Notes: generated by a model from the letters alone, not told the origin. Positions 49,662-58,843 are shown, counted from the stretch's first letter. The stretch is DNA of 64,000 nt from Cetobacterium sp050033475 (GCF_050033475.1 NZ_CP188323.1:1-64000), one strand, 5' to 3'. Numbers and translations are program-made.

Positions 49662-50747
49662 ATGAATAAAAAACCATTTGATACTGTAGAATTAAAAAAT
49701 TTAAAATTAAAAAATCGATTTATAAGAAGTGCTATTTGGGAAGGAATGGCAGATCCAGAAGGATTTGTTACAGAGGAATTAATAAATTTTTATAAGGAAT
49801 TAGCTCAAGGTGGTGTTGGGACAATCATAACTGGTTTTGCAAATATTGTTGAATATGATAAACCTGCTAATAATATGATTGGAGTTTATGAAGATAAGTT
49901 TATAGATGGACTTTCTAAATTAGTAGAAGAAGTTCATAAATATAATTGCAAAATATTTTTACAATTGGTTGTAGGTGGATCTCAAGGAAGACCTGGAAAT
50001 AGTAAAAAAGTAGTGGGACCTTCAGCACACCTTCATCCTGTTACAAAACAAGAAGCTCAAGAACTTACTGTGGAAGAAATTTTAGATTTACAAGAAAAGT
50101 TTAAAGAAGCAGCTATCAGAGCTAAAAAAGCAGGTTTTGATGGTGTTGAAATTCATGGTGCTCACGGTTATTTATTGAGTCAGTTTATGAATCCATTATT
50201 TAATAAAAGGAAAGATACCTATGGAGGCAGTATAGAAAACAGAAGTAAATTTTTGATTGAGACCTATGAAAAAATTCGAAAAGAAGTAGGAGGAGATTAT
50301 CCAGTTTATGTTAAATTAAATAGTGAGGACTATGTTGAAGGTGGTGCTACCCAGGAAGAGATGCTATGGGTATCTCAGGAACTTGCTAAAAAAGGAATTG
50401 ATTTAATTGAAGTAAGTGGAGGCTCTGTTGTTTCTAGAAGAAATGAAGGAGTTATAAGAGTTGCTATAAAATCCATTGAAGATGAAGGATATTTCTTAGA
50501 TTTTGGAAAAAAATTAAGTGATTTAATAGAAACTCCTGTAAGTCTTGTGGGTGGAATTAGATCCTTTGAGAAAGTAGAATCAATTTTAAAAGATACGAAG
50601 ATTAAATTTATCTCTTTAGCAAGACCTTTGATTTGTGAACCAGATTTAATTAATAAATGGGAATCGGGAGATATTTCAAAATCAACTTGTAAGTCTTGTA
50701 ATGGATGTTTAAATCCAAAGGGAAGTAGATGTATATTTAGAAAATAA
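49662..50747 (+). CDS. NADH:flavin oxidoreductase, old yellow enzyme family
   Basis: 361 aa TIM-barrel flavoprotein. LKNRFIRSAIWEG (FMN phosphate region), KAGFDGVEIHGAHGYLLSQF (catalytic His-x-x-His/Asn region), NRSKFLIETYEKIRKEVG and the C-terminal FMN loops LVGGIR and SLARPLI. The C-terminal CKSCNGC motif recalls the cluster of 2,4-dienoyl-CoA reductase types but has only three or four Cys and no FAD domain follows, so it is a stand-alone OYE. It reduces activated C=C bonds of electrophiles. Controlled with the MarR gene. Confidence 0.88.
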   Translation: MNKKPFDTVELKNLKLKNRFIRSAIWEGMADPEGFVTEELINFYKELAQGGVGTIITGFANIVEYDKPANNMIGVYEDKFIDGLSKLVEEVHKYNCKIFLQLVVGGSQGRPGNSKKVVGPSAHLHPVTKQEAQELTVEEILDLQEKFKEAAIRAKKAGFDGVEIHGAHGYLLSQFMNPLFNKRKDTYGGSIENRSKFLIETYEKIRKEVGGDYPVYVKLNSEDYVEGGATQEEMLWVSQELAKKGIDLIEVSGGSVVSRRNEGVIRVAIKSIEDEGYFLDFGKKLSDLIETPVSLVGGIRSFEKVESILKDTKIKFISLARPLICEPDLINKWESGDISKSTCKSCNGCLNPKGSRCIFRK

Positions 50748-50781
50748 CATCATTTAATAAAGTTTATCAGAAAAGTAAAGA

Positions 50782-50810
50782 TTTACTTTTTGCATATTTT
50801 ATGTTATACT
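50782..50810 (+). promoter_or_regulatory. Promoter of cold-shock unit 1
   Basis: TTTACT (50782-50787), 17-bp spacer, TATACT (50805-50810). The same boxes and spacing occur 301 bases further on at 51083. Confidence 0.75.
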
Positions 50811-50816
50811 AATTTA

Positions 50817-50943
50817 GTAGTGAAAATGTAACGCATGTAGATAAGATTCAAGAAGATATATATTCGGCAGTATTTCTTTAAAAAGATATTATTAAATGAT
50901 CGAGTAAACACTAACAATAAAGATAATATCATGGAGGTATTGA
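50817..50943 (+). promoter_or_regulatory. Long 5' leader of cold-shock unit 1
   Basis: About 127 nt, colinear with the leader at 51118-51236: shared blocks AGTAGTGAA near the 5' end, TTTCTTTAAAA-GATATT in the middle, and GAGTAAACACTAACAATAAA just before the ribosome site. CACTAA can pair with the early TTAGTAGTG, so a cspA-like RNA thermosensor is likely. Confidence 0.65.
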
Positions 50944-51060
50944 ATGAAAATAGAAATTAAATGGTTTGAGGACAAAAATAGATTTGACTTTGTTGTGAAG
51001 GATGATGAAGTTAAAGAAAATATAGAGTTTGTGAAAAAAACTGAAAGATTAGTAAGATAA
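50944..51060 (+). CDS. Miniature cold-shock-like protein
   Basis: 38 aa. The start MKIEIKWFEDKNRFDFVV corresponds to MKGTVKWFNEEKGFGFIT of the full-length CSP at 51237; then about 25 residues, including RNP2, are missing, and the tail VKENIEFVKKTERLVR resembles the last strands. RNP1 (KGFGFI) is altered to NRFDFV, so normal RNA binding is doubtful. It keeps the promoter, leader and a strong GGAGGT, hence should be expressed in cold. Either a decaying duplicate or a small regulator. Confidence 0.65.
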   Translation: MKIEIKWFEDKNRFDFVVKDDEVKENIEFVKKTERLVR

Positions 51061-51082
51061 AAATAATATTTAAAAATAAATG

Positions 51083-51111
51083 TTTACTTTTTCTAGGTTG
51101 CGTGTTATACT
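51083..51111 (+). promoter_or_regulatory. Promoter of cold-shock unit 2
   Basis: TTTACT (51083-51088), 17-bp spacer, TATACT (51106-51111), same as unit 1. Confidence 0.78.
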
Positions 51112-51117
51112 AATTAA

Positions 51118-51236
51118 GTAGTGAAGAGGCAACACGGATGTATGAGATTTAAAAGAACTATTTTACGGAGTACTTCTTTAAAATGATATTGATGGATTTG
51201 AGTAAACACTAACAATAAATTAATGGAGGTACTTAA
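51118..51236 (+). promoter_or_regulatory. Long 5' leader of cold-shock unit 2
   Basis: About 119 nt, with the same conserved blocks as at 50817-50943 and ending in GGAGGT 8 bases before ATG. Expected to refold in the cold to expose the ribosome site. Confidence 0.68.
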
Positions 51237-51434
51237 ATGAAAGGTACAGTAAAATGGTTTAACGAAGAAAAAGGATTTGGATTCATAACTGGTGAGGACG
51301 GGAAAGATGTATTCGCACACTTCTCTCAAATCAAAAAAGCTGGATTCAAAACTTTAAAAGAAAACGAAGAGGTTGAATTCGACGTTGTTAAAGGTGACAG
51401 AGGATTACAAGCTGAGAATATCGTAGCTAGATAG
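51237..51434 (+). CDS. Cold-shock protein, CspA family
   Basis: 65 aa, complete CSD: MKGTVKWFNEEKGFGFI with RNP1 KGFGFI, RNP2 VFAHF, and C-terminal LQAENIV. Single-stranded nucleic-acid chaperone in the cytosol. Own promoter, long leader and terminator; the unit upstream is a duplicated, shortened copy. Confidence 0.96.
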   Translation: MKGTVKWFNEEKGFGFITGEDGKDVFAHFSQIKKAGFKTLKENEEVEFDVVKGDRGLQAENIVAR

Positions 51435-51442
51435 TAATTAAA

Positions 51443-51472
51443 GACCACTAAGTGATTAGTGGTCATTTTTTT
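51443..51472 (+). terminator. Rho-independent terminator of csp
   Basis: GACCACTAA / TTAGTGGTC around GTGA, then T run. Confidence 0.9.
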
Positions 51473-51596
51473 ATTTTTTGTAAAAATATTTTTTTGTTTT
51501 TTTAAAGTCTTTTTAATAAAATTATATTAATTTTTTAATATTTATGATAGAATAGACAAATCATATTTAATTTTTAAAGAAATTTTGGAGGAACTA

Positions 51597-53156
51597 ATGA
51601 GGAAGTCTATTAGATTAATTCAGTATATTATTTTATTAATTTTACTGGGAACTACTTTATTTGGAAAAGTAACTAAAATTGATATTATCAGTTTTAATGA
51701 TTTCCATGGAAATGTAGCGGAAGATACAAGAGAAAAAGGTAAAAATATCGGAATGGCTAAAATGGTTGGATACGTAAATGAAGTAAAAAGAGAAAATCCA
51801 AACACGATAGTAGTAAGTGGTGGAGATAATTATCAAGGAACAGCAATATCTAATTTAACATTTGGAGCACCAGTTACTAGAATGATGAAAGCTATGAATG
51901 TAACAGCTTCGGCAGTTGGAAATCATGAATTTGATTGGGGAAGTGAAAGAATTGAAAAATGGTCAGAGGAAGGAAATTTTGACTATTTAGCAGCAAATAT
52001 TTATGATAGAAAAACAAAAAAACTTGTTTCATGGGCAAAACCATATAAAATGGTTAAAGTTGATGGAATAAAAATTGCTATTTTGGGATTTGCAACAGAG
52101 GCAACAGCTTATGAAACCAATGCAGAATTTGTAAAAAATATTGAATTTAAACCTGCAGATATAGAGGCTAAGTATTGGGTAGAATATTTAAATTCAGGAA
52201 AAGATAAAATGGGAAAACCTGATATGATCATTGCAATAACACATATTCCAAGTGCTCAAGGGGAAGATAAAGTTATTTCTGGTGAAGAATTGGATAAATT
52301 AACTAAGGTTAAAGGATTAGCGGCAGTTATAACAGGGCATTCTCATAGAACAGTTGCAGGAACTATGAATGGAATTCCAGTTATTCAGGCATATAAATAT
52401 GGAAGAGCCCTAGGAAGACTACATATTGTTATGGACGAAGGAAAAATAATTGAGATAAAACCTTCTGTGGATATGGTTTCTGATAATAAATCTGATATTA
52501 TTTCTGATAAAAGTACAGAGGCTATATTAGATAAGCAAACAGAGGAATTATCTAAAATTTTAGATATAAAAATAGGAACATTAAATGAAGAATTATCTCA
52601 TGATAGAGGTGGATCTTTAAGTAAAATGGGAAATTGGGCAACAGATGCAATGAGAAAAGCAGCTAAAGCTCAAATAGGATTGACAAATGGTGGAGGTTTC
52701 AGAAGAAGTCTTTACAAAGGGGATATCACAATGGGAGATATGTATGAAATTATGCCATTCGATAATCCTTTAGTTTTAGTTAAAGTTAATGGAAAGCAAT
52801 TGAAAAAATTAGTTGATCATGGAATAGGAGCAGATTTCATGTCAGATGGACAATTTGCAGGTATTAAAGTAACTTATGATCCAACAAAGCCATATGAGCA
52901 TAGAGTTGTAAGTATAACTTTGGAAGATGGGACTCCAATAAAGGATGATCAAGTTTACACCGTGGCTACAGATGGATTTCTTGTAAGTGGTGGAGATAGA
53001 TATAACTTCAAAGATTCCATTGAAGTAAAAAATTTATATATCTCAATTAGAGATACTTTAGTAAATAGAATAAAGGAAGAGGGGACAGTAAAAGTTCCTA
53101 ATATTGATGGACTTTTAGTAGTAGATAAGAGTATTCAAATGAAAAAAGCTTCATAA
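51597..53156 (+). CDS. Exported 5'-nucleotidase / metallophosphatase
   Basis: 519 aa from ATG 51597 (GGAGG 5 bases upstream; a TTG at 51585 is in frame but overlaps that site). Signal peptide: RKSIRLIQYIILLILLGTTLFG. Metal-site motifs DFHGN, GGDNYQGTA, GNHEFDWG and TGHSHRTV, then the C-terminal substrate domain with TNGGGFR, MPFDNPLVL and the VSGGDRY block. It dephosphorylates nucleotides, possibly UDP-sugars, in the periplasm for nucleoside salvage. Monocistronic. Confidence 0.92.
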   Translation: MRKSIRLIQYIILLILLGTTLFGKVTKIDIISFNDFHGNVAEDTREKGKNIGMAKMVGYVNEVKRENPNTIVVSGGDNYQGTAISNLTFGAPVTRMMKAMNVTASAVGNHEFDWGSERIEKWSEEGNFDYLAANIYDRKTKKLVSWAKPYKMVKVDGIKIAILGFATEATAYETNAEFVKNIEFKPADIEAKYWVEYLNSGKDKMGKPDMIIAITHIPSAQGEDKVISGEELDKLTKVKGLAAVITGHSHRTVAGTMNGIPVIQAYKYGRALGRLHIVMDEGKIIEIKPSVDMVSDNKSDIISDKSTEAILDKQTEELSKILDIKIGTLNEELSHDRGGSLSKMGNWATDAMRKAAKAQIGLTNGGGFRRSLYKGDITMGDMYEIMPFDNPLVLVKVNGKQLKKLVDHGIGADFMSDGQFAGIKVTYDPTKPYEHRVVSITLEDGTPIKDDQVYTVATDGFLVSGGDRYNFKDSIEVKNLYISIRDTLVNRIKEEGTVKVPNIDGLLVVDKSIQMKKAS

Positions 53157-53162
53157 ATAAAA

Positions 53163-53201
53163 AGACAGAGGGCGCCATCACGTTTCCCTCTGCTTTTTTT
53201 T
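53163..53201 (+). terminator. Rho-independent terminator
   Basis: CAGAGGG (53166-53172) pairs with CCCTCTG (53186-53192), then eight T. Confidence 0.82.
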
Positions 53202-53324
53202 ACAATGTATTCTTTTACTATTTTTTTCATTGTATTAACTTTTACATCTAAACGTCTTTGAATAACTTTAATAATAAAACACTAAACTACTTCACTACTT
53301 TATTAATTAAATCTATTACCTAAT

Positions 53325-53566
53325 ATAACAGTTAGAAGTGAACAATTTCATCTTGATTATTTAAAAAATATAGCTAAAATTAATGAATTAAAATTATAAT
53401 ATCTTTTACAAATGTTTCTCAATCTTTGAAACTGTGTGATGGCTTTTTTCATTCCTTGATAGTATATACATTTTTATTACTCTGGAAGAACTAAATAAAA
53501 ACTATTTAAAAATTTAGTGATACAGTAAATCATTTTAATATTTTTATTACTTCTTCTAACTGTTAT
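53325..53566. repeat. Inverted-repeat-bounded 242-bp segment
   Basis: ATAACAGTTAGAAG at the left and CTTCTAACTGTTAT at the right, 14 of 14 complementary. No ORF of useful length lies inside. Could be a miniature transposable element; no target duplication is obvious at the borders. Confidence 0.35.
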
Positions 53567-53599
53567 TATACTTTTTAGACGGAGTAGTTTTAAAAAAAG

Positions 53600-53646
53600 T
53601 TTTAAAATATTTAATTTTTTTTTAATTTTTTTTAAATATTTTAAAA
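53600..53646. repeat. All-A/T perfect stem-loop
   Basis: TTTTAAAATATTTAA (53600-53614) and TTAAATATTTTAAAA (53632-53646) with a T-rich 17-base loop. Confidence 0.4.
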
Positions 53647-53880
53647 GGTAAATAAAAGTTCGAAAATATACGCCATATATTAAGTCGGAAAATTAATTTA
53701 AATGCCTTAAAATCAAAATTACGAGGTCAAAAAAATTATAGAATTTTTAAATTTTTTATCTTTCTATGTTACATAATTTTAAAAATAGATAAAATTTCCA
53801 GACTCTCAATATTATTCAATATAATTAATGAATTCTAAGATACAAAACATGATTATAGAACTTAGATAGTTTTTTATAAT

Positions 53881-53915
53881 AAAAAAAGTTCTCAGAATAA
53901 TTCCGAGAACTAAAC
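53881..53915 (-). terminator. Terminator of the flavodoxin/DUF2023 operon
   Basis: On the minus strand GTTCTCGGAAT pairs with ATTCTGAGAAC and is followed by seven T. Confidence 0.8.
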
Positions 53916-53924
53916 TAAAATTTT

Positions 53925-54260
53925 TTAGGATACTTTTTCTTTTCTTAATTCTTTAAATTTTAAATATCTTTCACATTGTTTTTTTCTGTCATATCCCAAC
54001 ATTATTCCTAATATGAAATCTTCTTCTAAGGTGTAATCCGTCAAGGAATCCTTATTAATTGTTTTTATAACTTGGATGCAGGATTCATCTCCGAAAAAAA
54101 CATTTATATTTCCATTTTTAAGTTCAGAAATATGATAAGAAATACCATGACTTTCTAACTTTCTTTCAATAAGCCCCATATATTTTTTTGATATTGTATG
54201 TAAAATCAAATTACGGATTCCCTTTTCGTATTCGTAAATATGATGTAAAAAAACTTCCAT
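53925..54260 (-). CDS. DUF2023 protein
   Basis: 111 aa, soluble. It has the DUF2023 pattern HHIYEYEKGIRNLILHT, then FGDESCIQVI and EEDFILGIMLGYDRKKQCERYL. Members usually sit beside a flavodoxin gene, as here (37 bases downstream of it), so it probably serves the flavodoxin or its partner; function unproven. Last gene of the pair, own terminator. Confidence 0.87.
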   Translation of the reverse strand: MEVFLHHIYEYEKGIRNLILHTISKKYMGLIERKLESHGISYHISELKNGNINVFFGDESCIQVIKTINKDSLTDYTLEEDFILGIMLGYDRKKQCERYLKFKELRKEKVS

Positions 54261-54297
54261 ATAATTAACCTCACTTTCTAGCCTTCAAATATTTTAA

Positions 54298-54801
54298 TTA
54301 TTTAAAACTTTTTTTAATCTCTTCAGCCCAAGTAGCCATTCTTTTTAAAATTTCATTACAATCGAAACTATCATCAATGACTAATCCTACAAATTTTCCA
54401 TTTTTTATAGCTGGAGAATCATCAAATTCATATCCTGAACTTTCTGTAAATCCAACCACAGAGGCATTTTTTCTTTCTAGAACATTATAAAGTTCTCTCA
54501 ATCCTCCAACATAAAAGGCTCCAAAGGAATATTGATCTCCGCATCCAATTAATCCAATGGTTTTATCTGAAAAATCTATAGCTTCTAAATTGGATAAATT
54601 TCCTGCCCAATCATCCTGAATATCACCAGCACCATAACTAGGAGTTGCTAAAATTATATTGTTAAAATTTTTTATTTCTGAAATTCCCTTTGCTACATCG
54701 AAAAATTCACATTCATTATTTGGGAAAAAGTGTTGTAATTTTTTAACAACAGCTTCAGTTCTTCCTCCTGTACTTCCATAAAATACACCAATTTTTTCCA
54801 T
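54298..54801 (-). CDS. Flavodoxin
   Basis: 167 aa, long-chain size. FMN phosphate loop YGSTGGRTE (residues 8-16), isoalloxazine loops PSYGAGDIQDDW and GCGDQYSFGAFYVGG. Low-potential one-electron carrier, used in place of ferredoxin under iron limitation. Operon with the DUF2023 gene. Ribosome site AGGAGGT. Confidence 0.93.
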   Translation of the reverse strand: MEKIGVFYGSTGGRTEAVVKKLQHFFPNNECEFFDVAKGISEIKNFNNIILATPSYGAGDIQDDWAGNLSNLEAIDFSDKTIGLIGCGDQYSFGAFYVGGLRELYNVLERKNASVVGFTESSGYEFDDSPAIKNGKFVGLVIDDSFDCNEILKRMATWAEEIKKSFK

Positions 54802-54896
54802 GATATTACCTCCTGAATGATTTTCTTATTAGAATATTACAACAAAAAAATTAGTTTGTCAATTATTTTTATAATCAAAGTATTGGTATGTTAAAA

Positions 54897-54922
54897 AATA
54901 GAGAAATTTTCTCTATTTTTAT
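54897..54922 (-). terminator. Terminator of the ABC sugar operon
   Basis: TAGAGAAA pairs with TTTCTCTA directly after the last gene; on the minus strand T-rich DNA follows. Confidence 0.7.
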
Positions 54923-55699
54923 TTAAATATTTTTTATACTGTCAAAGATATATGTAGGCTTATAAATACTTTTTTCTGTAATAGTTCCCTCACCAGTTAA
55001 AACTAGAATTGTGTCACAATTATTTAAATTTCCACAGGCTATATCAGTATAAAGTCTATCTCCTACAATAACTACTTCTTCTTTTTTCAGAAAAAGAGAT
55101 GTCAAAGCATATTCTAAAATTATATTATTTGGTTTTCCAAAATATATTGGTTGTTTTCCTGTGCAAAGTTCAATCATATTACAGAGAGCTTTACAGTCTG
55201 GAAGAAAAACTTTATTTTCAATAGGATAAACTAGATCTTCATTGGCTGCAAAGTATAAAATATTTTTTTGTAATAATTTACAAGCTATTTCAATCTTTTT
55301 AAAATTTAATTCAGTATCTAATGCAACAATTAAAATATCAATTTTATTATTATTAAAATCTTTAATATTATCAATTATATTTATCCCCATTTTTCTATAC
55401 AAATTTTTATATTCCTCAGTCCCCACTATAAAAATATTTTTATCCCTATATTGTTTTTGAATATAATCAAGTAAAACAATTCCTGCTGTTATAATTTCTT
55501 TCAATTGAGTTTTTATTCCTAGTTTTTCAAGTTTTTCAACATATGACTCAGGAGTTTTTGAAGAATTATTTGTAAAAAATCTGATTTTTTTACCAGCTTT
55601 TCTTAACTCTTCAATTTTTTCTTTGGCTCCTGGAATAATTGTATTTCCCAGTAAAATTGTTCCGTCAATATCAAAAAGATATCCCTTATATTCTTTCAT
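54923..55699 (-). CDS. HAD-IIA phosphatase (NagD/PGP-like)
   Basis: 258 aa. HAD motif I DIDGTILLG (residues 9-17), motif II TNNSS, a C2-type cap in the middle, motif III FGKPN, motif IV VGDRLYTDI. Family members dephosphorylate small phosphates such as UMP, glycerol phosphate or sugar phosphates. Last gene of the six-gene ABC operon, its start 5 bases after the previous stop, so its substrate is probably made from what the transporter imports. Confidence 0.88.
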   Translation of the reverse strand: MKEYKGYLFDIDGTILLGNTIIPGAKEKIEELRKAGKKIRFFTNNSSKTPESYVEKLEKLGIKTQLKEIITAGIVLLDYIQKQYRDKNIFIVGTEEYKNLYRKMGINIIDNIKDFNNNKIDILIVALDTELNFKKIEIACKLLQKNILYFAANEDLVYPIENKVFLPDCKALCNMIELCTGKQPIYFGKPNNIILEYALTSLFLKKEEVVIVGDRLYTDIACGNLNNCDTILVLTGEGTITEKSIYKPTYIFDSIKNI

Positions 55700-55704
55700 A
55701 AAAT

Positions 55705-56463
55705 TTACATCTCCTCAATTTTTTTTAAATCTTCTAAAAGTATTCTTTTTTCTGTTATAGGAGAGTATTCAAGAACTAATTTTGCTCTTGGAGTTTCCTT
55801 AAAGATATATTTTAAAATTTGTTCTCCATTAAGTTGATTTTTAAATATAGTTTCATGAGAATCCCTTTCTCCATCATTACTATGTATATGATAGGCAACT
55901 ATAGAATCTTTTAAATTTTTTAAAAGTTCTTCAAAGTTCCATTTATTTGCTAAAAGATGGCCAATATCAATTAGAACCTCAAAGTTTTTAGATAAAACTA
56001 AATGTTCAAATTCCTTTTGAGAATATAGCATATTTCCCCCGACACCTACATTTTCAATAAGAATTTTAATTCCTAATTCTTTTCCCAAAAGAATTAATTC
56101 ATCAATATGTTTTTCAATAATTTCCTTTGAAGTATTTTTGGTTAAAGTTTCATTTGTATGTAAAACAATAAATTCTCCTCTACTTTTTTTAGCAAATATT
56201 AAGGATTCCACAAAGAATAATTTAAAATTATTCCATTGATTTTCTTCGCAATCGATATTGAAATATCTATAGGGACCATGGAAGGAAATTTTTTTGAATT
56301 TATTATTTTTCAAAATAAAATTAACCTTTTCCATTTGAATTAAATCCTTAGGTTCTAAAAAAAATTCTATATTTTTTAAATTATTGTCTTTTATAAATTT
56401 TAAAGCTACTTCTTTTGTATCATTAAAAAATATTAAATCACTGACAAATATATTTTTTCTCAT
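55705..56463 (-). CDS. TIM-barrel sugar-phosphate isomerase/epimerase-like protein
   Basis: 252 aa, AP-endonuclease-2 superfamily. Metal and barrel motifs: SFHGPYR, LHTNET, ILIENVG, VLIDIGHLL (D-x-G-H), YHIHSNDGERDSH and LEYSP. The conserved H/E/D set fits a divalent-metal isomerase or epimerase acting on the imported compound; substrate unknown. It lies 8 bases after the binding protein. Confidence 0.82.
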   Translation of the reverse strand: MRKNIFVSDLIFFNDTKEVALKFIKDNNLKNIEFFLEPKDLIQMEKVNFILKNNKFKKISFHGPYRYFNIDCEENQWNNFKLFFVESLIFAKKSRGEFIVLHTNETLTKNTSKEIIEKHIDELILLGKELGIKILIENVGVGGNMLYSQKEFEHLVLSKNFEVLIDIGHLLANKWNFEELLKNLKDSIVAYHIHSNDGERDSHETIFKNQLNGEQILKYIFKETPRAKLVLEYSPITEKRILLEDLKKIEEM

Positions 56464-56471
56464 AGATCTCC

Positions 56472-57755
56472 TTAATCAATTAAAAATTTTATTTTTTTCT
56501 CAGTTTCTTTTAAGGCTTCTTCAGCTGTTTTTTCTCCACTTAAAATTACATCTCTCACGTCTATAAGTAACTGTTCAGCTTGTAAAGCGTTAGGTCCAGA
56601 AAAACTTGCCCATTTTCCCATATCTTTTAATTGAGAATTGGCAACAGACATTAATTGATTATTTTTTAAAAAATTATTGGTGGGACTATTTTCCTCTTGA
56701 ATTGTAGAAGGTAAATATCCAGTGCCCTTGGTCCATTTTTCAGTAGCCTCTTCATCTAATAAATATTTTATGAATTTCCAAGAAGCCATTTGTTCTTGAG
56801 GGTTTTCAGTCATTACCATTAGCATATTTCCCCCGGCAGGAAGTTTTCTTTCTTTATTTTCAAAAAGAGGGAATTTTGCTCCTAGAATTTTAAAATTTGC
56901 ATTGGATTCGAAATTATCTCTTTTTCCAATAGTTGTAATAACCATACCTAATTTTCCATTTAAAAATGTTTGGAATCCTTCATCATTAGTAGCGTGAAGA
57001 GCAATATTATCTTGGACCATATCTGCCAAATATTGATAGGCTTGGGCAGATTCAGAGGAAGAAAATCTTGGAATAGTTTTTCCATTTTGTTCTTCTAAAA
57101 TTTTTCCACCGTTTCCTTCAATTAAAGCCTGTTGAGCCCAGTTATCAGCATATTCTTGAACAAATAATCCCATATTTCCAGTTTTATCTTTTATTATTTG
57201 GGAATATTTTCTTACATTTTCCCAAGTTTCAGGAGTTTCAGTCATATTTATTCCAGCTTCTTTCATAAGATCTTCATTGATATACATAATAGGATTACTT
57301 ATGGAGTATGGTATTCCAATTTGTTTTCCATTAACTTGACCAAGTTCTAAAATATTTGGTAAAAATTTATTTTTAAAATAGTCTTTATCTTCAGGAAAAT
57401 AATTTTTAACAATTTCTTGAGGAGTTATAAAATCAAAATTGTCCTTTGCATAGTTTAAATAGGAATATCCCATTTGAACCACAGCAGGTTTTTTATTGGC
57501 GGCCATTGCAACTTGTAAGTTTTGTGTTAGTCCTTTATACATATCAGGATTAAATTTTTCAATCACTTTAATATCAGGGTTCTTTTCATTGAACTTTCTA
57601 ATAAGTTCTTTGATTGTACCACCACCAAAGGTTTCTGAGGCCACATGCCAATATTCAATTTCAATGGGTTTGTTAATAGATACTTGATCCTTTTTTCCAC
57701 AGGCTGTAAAAAATAAACTTCCTAAAATGGCAACTTTAAAAATATTTTTTATCAA
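56472..57755 (-). CDS. Extracellular solute-binding lipoprotein (UgpB-like)
   Basis: 427 aa. Lipobox LFFTAC near residue 19, so lipid-anchored. Family 1 binding protein: IEYWHVASETFGG, VIEKFNPDMYKGL, MLPAGGN-like LPAGGNMLMVM and AASWKFIKYL-type MASWKFIKYLLDEE. This group binds oligosaccharides or glycerol-3-phosphate; the W/Y pattern is closer to UgpB but not decisive. Only 2 bases separate it from the ATPase gene. Confidence 0.87.
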   Translation of the reverse strand: MIKNIFKVAILGSLFFTACGKKDQVSINKPIEIEYWHVASETFGGGTIKELIRKFNEKNPDIKVIEKFNPDMYKGLTQNLQVAMAANKKPAVVQMGYSYLNYAKDNFDFITPQEIVKNYFPEDKDYFKNKFLPNILELGQVNGKQIGIPYSISNPIMYINEDLMKEAGINMTETPETWENVRKYSQIIKDKTGNMGLFVQEYADNWAQQALIEGNGGKILEEQNGKTIPRFSSSESAQAYQYLADMVQDNIALHATNDEGFQTFLNGKLGMVITTIGKRDNFESNANFKILGAKFPLFENKERKLPAGGNMLMVMTENPQEQMASWKFIKYLLDEEATEKWTKGTGYLPSTIQEENSPTNNFLKNNQLMSVANSQLKDMGKWASFSGPNALQAEQLLIDVRDVILSGEKTAEEALKETEKKIKFLID

Positions 57756-57757
57756 GA

Positions 57758-58837
57758 TTATCCCTCCAACTTTAAATTTTTTTCTGTTTTACTGTCAAAA
57801 TAACTACACTTTTCCATATTAAATTCTAGATAAACTTCTTGATGTTTCTTTATAATTTGGTCGTTTTTAATAGAAGCCTTTATAATTTCATTTTCAGTTG
57901 TCACAGAAATACATTTTTGATTTCCATAGTTTTCAATTCTTGTAACTTCACCTTTAATTCTTCCAGGTAAGTATTTATCATGAACAGAAATATGTTCAGG
58001 TCTAATTCCAAGGAACAAAGAGGTTCTATTATTGAGATTTGGAATTAAATTTTTATTTTCATTTATAAAATATCTCTCCATGTAAATAGCCTCATCAATT
58101 ATTTTAATTTTTATTATATTCATAGGGGGAGTTCCAATAAATTTTGCCACAAAGATATTTCCTGGATTATTGTAAATTTCCTCAGGAGTATCAATTTGTT
58201 GTAAAGTTCCTTTATTTAAAACTGCAATTCTATGGCCAATTGTCATGGCTTCAATTTGGTCATGGGTAACATAAACAAAGGTTGGTCTATTTATTTCATG
58301 AAGCTTTATTAATTCTTCTCGAGAAGAATTTCTCAATTGAACATCTAAATTTGAAAGAGGTTCATCCAATAAAAAGAAGTGAGAATTTTTAACAGCAGCA
58401 CGACCTAGAGCAACTCTTTGTCTTTGACCTCCAGATAATTCTCTAGGATATCTTTTTTCCAACCCTTCTAAGTTTAAAATCTTAATAACTTCCAATGTTC
58501 TTTTCTGAATTTCATCCTTCTTTATTCCATTCATTTTTAATCCAAAGGTAATATTATCCCAAACATTTAAATGGGGATAAAGTGCATAGTTTTGAAAGAC
58601 CATGGCAATATTTCGATCTCCCGCTTCGACATGATTAATTTTTTCCTTATCGAAAAACATATTACCAGAAGTTATTTCTTCTAAACCAGCAATCATTCTT
58701 AAGGTTGTACTTTTTCCACACCCTGAAGGTCCAAGAAGAACCAATCTTTCCCCTGCTTTTATTGTTAAATTTAAATTTTTTACTATTTTTGTTTCTCCAT
58801 AATTTTTTGATATATTTTCAAATCTAATTTCTTTCAT
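57758..58837 (-). CDS. ABC sugar/glycerol-phosphate ATPase (UgpC/MsmK type)
   Basis: 359 aa. Walker A GPSGCGKSTTLR (about residues 38-49), Q-loop VFQNYALYPHL, signature ELSGGQRQRVALGRA, Walker B FFLLDEPLSNLD, H-loop THDQ, plus the C-terminal regulatory OB domain (LGIRPEHI, KGEVTRIENYG) of the CUT1 family. Energises the two permeases upstream in the operon. Confidence 0.92.
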   Translation of the reverse strand: MKEIRFENISKNYGETKIVKNLNLTIKAGERLVLLGPSGCGKSTTLRMIAGLEEITSGNMFFDKEKINHVEAGDRNIAMVFQNYALYPHLNVWDNITFGLKMNGIKKDEIQKRTLEVIKILNLEGLEKRYPRELSGGQRQRVALGRAAVKNSHFFLLDEPLSNLDVQLRNSSREELIKLHEINRPTFVYVTHDQIEAMTIGHRIAVLNKGTLQQIDTPEEIYNNPGNIFVAKFIGTPPMNIIKIKIIDEAIYMERYFINENKNLIPNLNNRTSLFLGIRPEHISVHDKYLPGRIKGEVTRIENYGNQKCISVTTENEIIKASIKNDQIIKKHQEVYLEFNMEKCSYFDSKTEKNLKLEG

Positions 58838-58843
58838 ATTTAC

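Larger units (their letters stand above)
53202..53880. other. Gene-free, very AT-rich stretch
   Basis: About 680 bases with no supported gene. It holds a 14-bp inverted repeat pair (53325-53338 and 53553-53566), an all-A/T 15-bp inverted repeat (53600-53614 and 53632-53646), and short decayed-looking reading frames such as SEQFHLDYLKNIAKINELKL near 53338. Possibly the remains of a small element. Confidence 0.45.
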
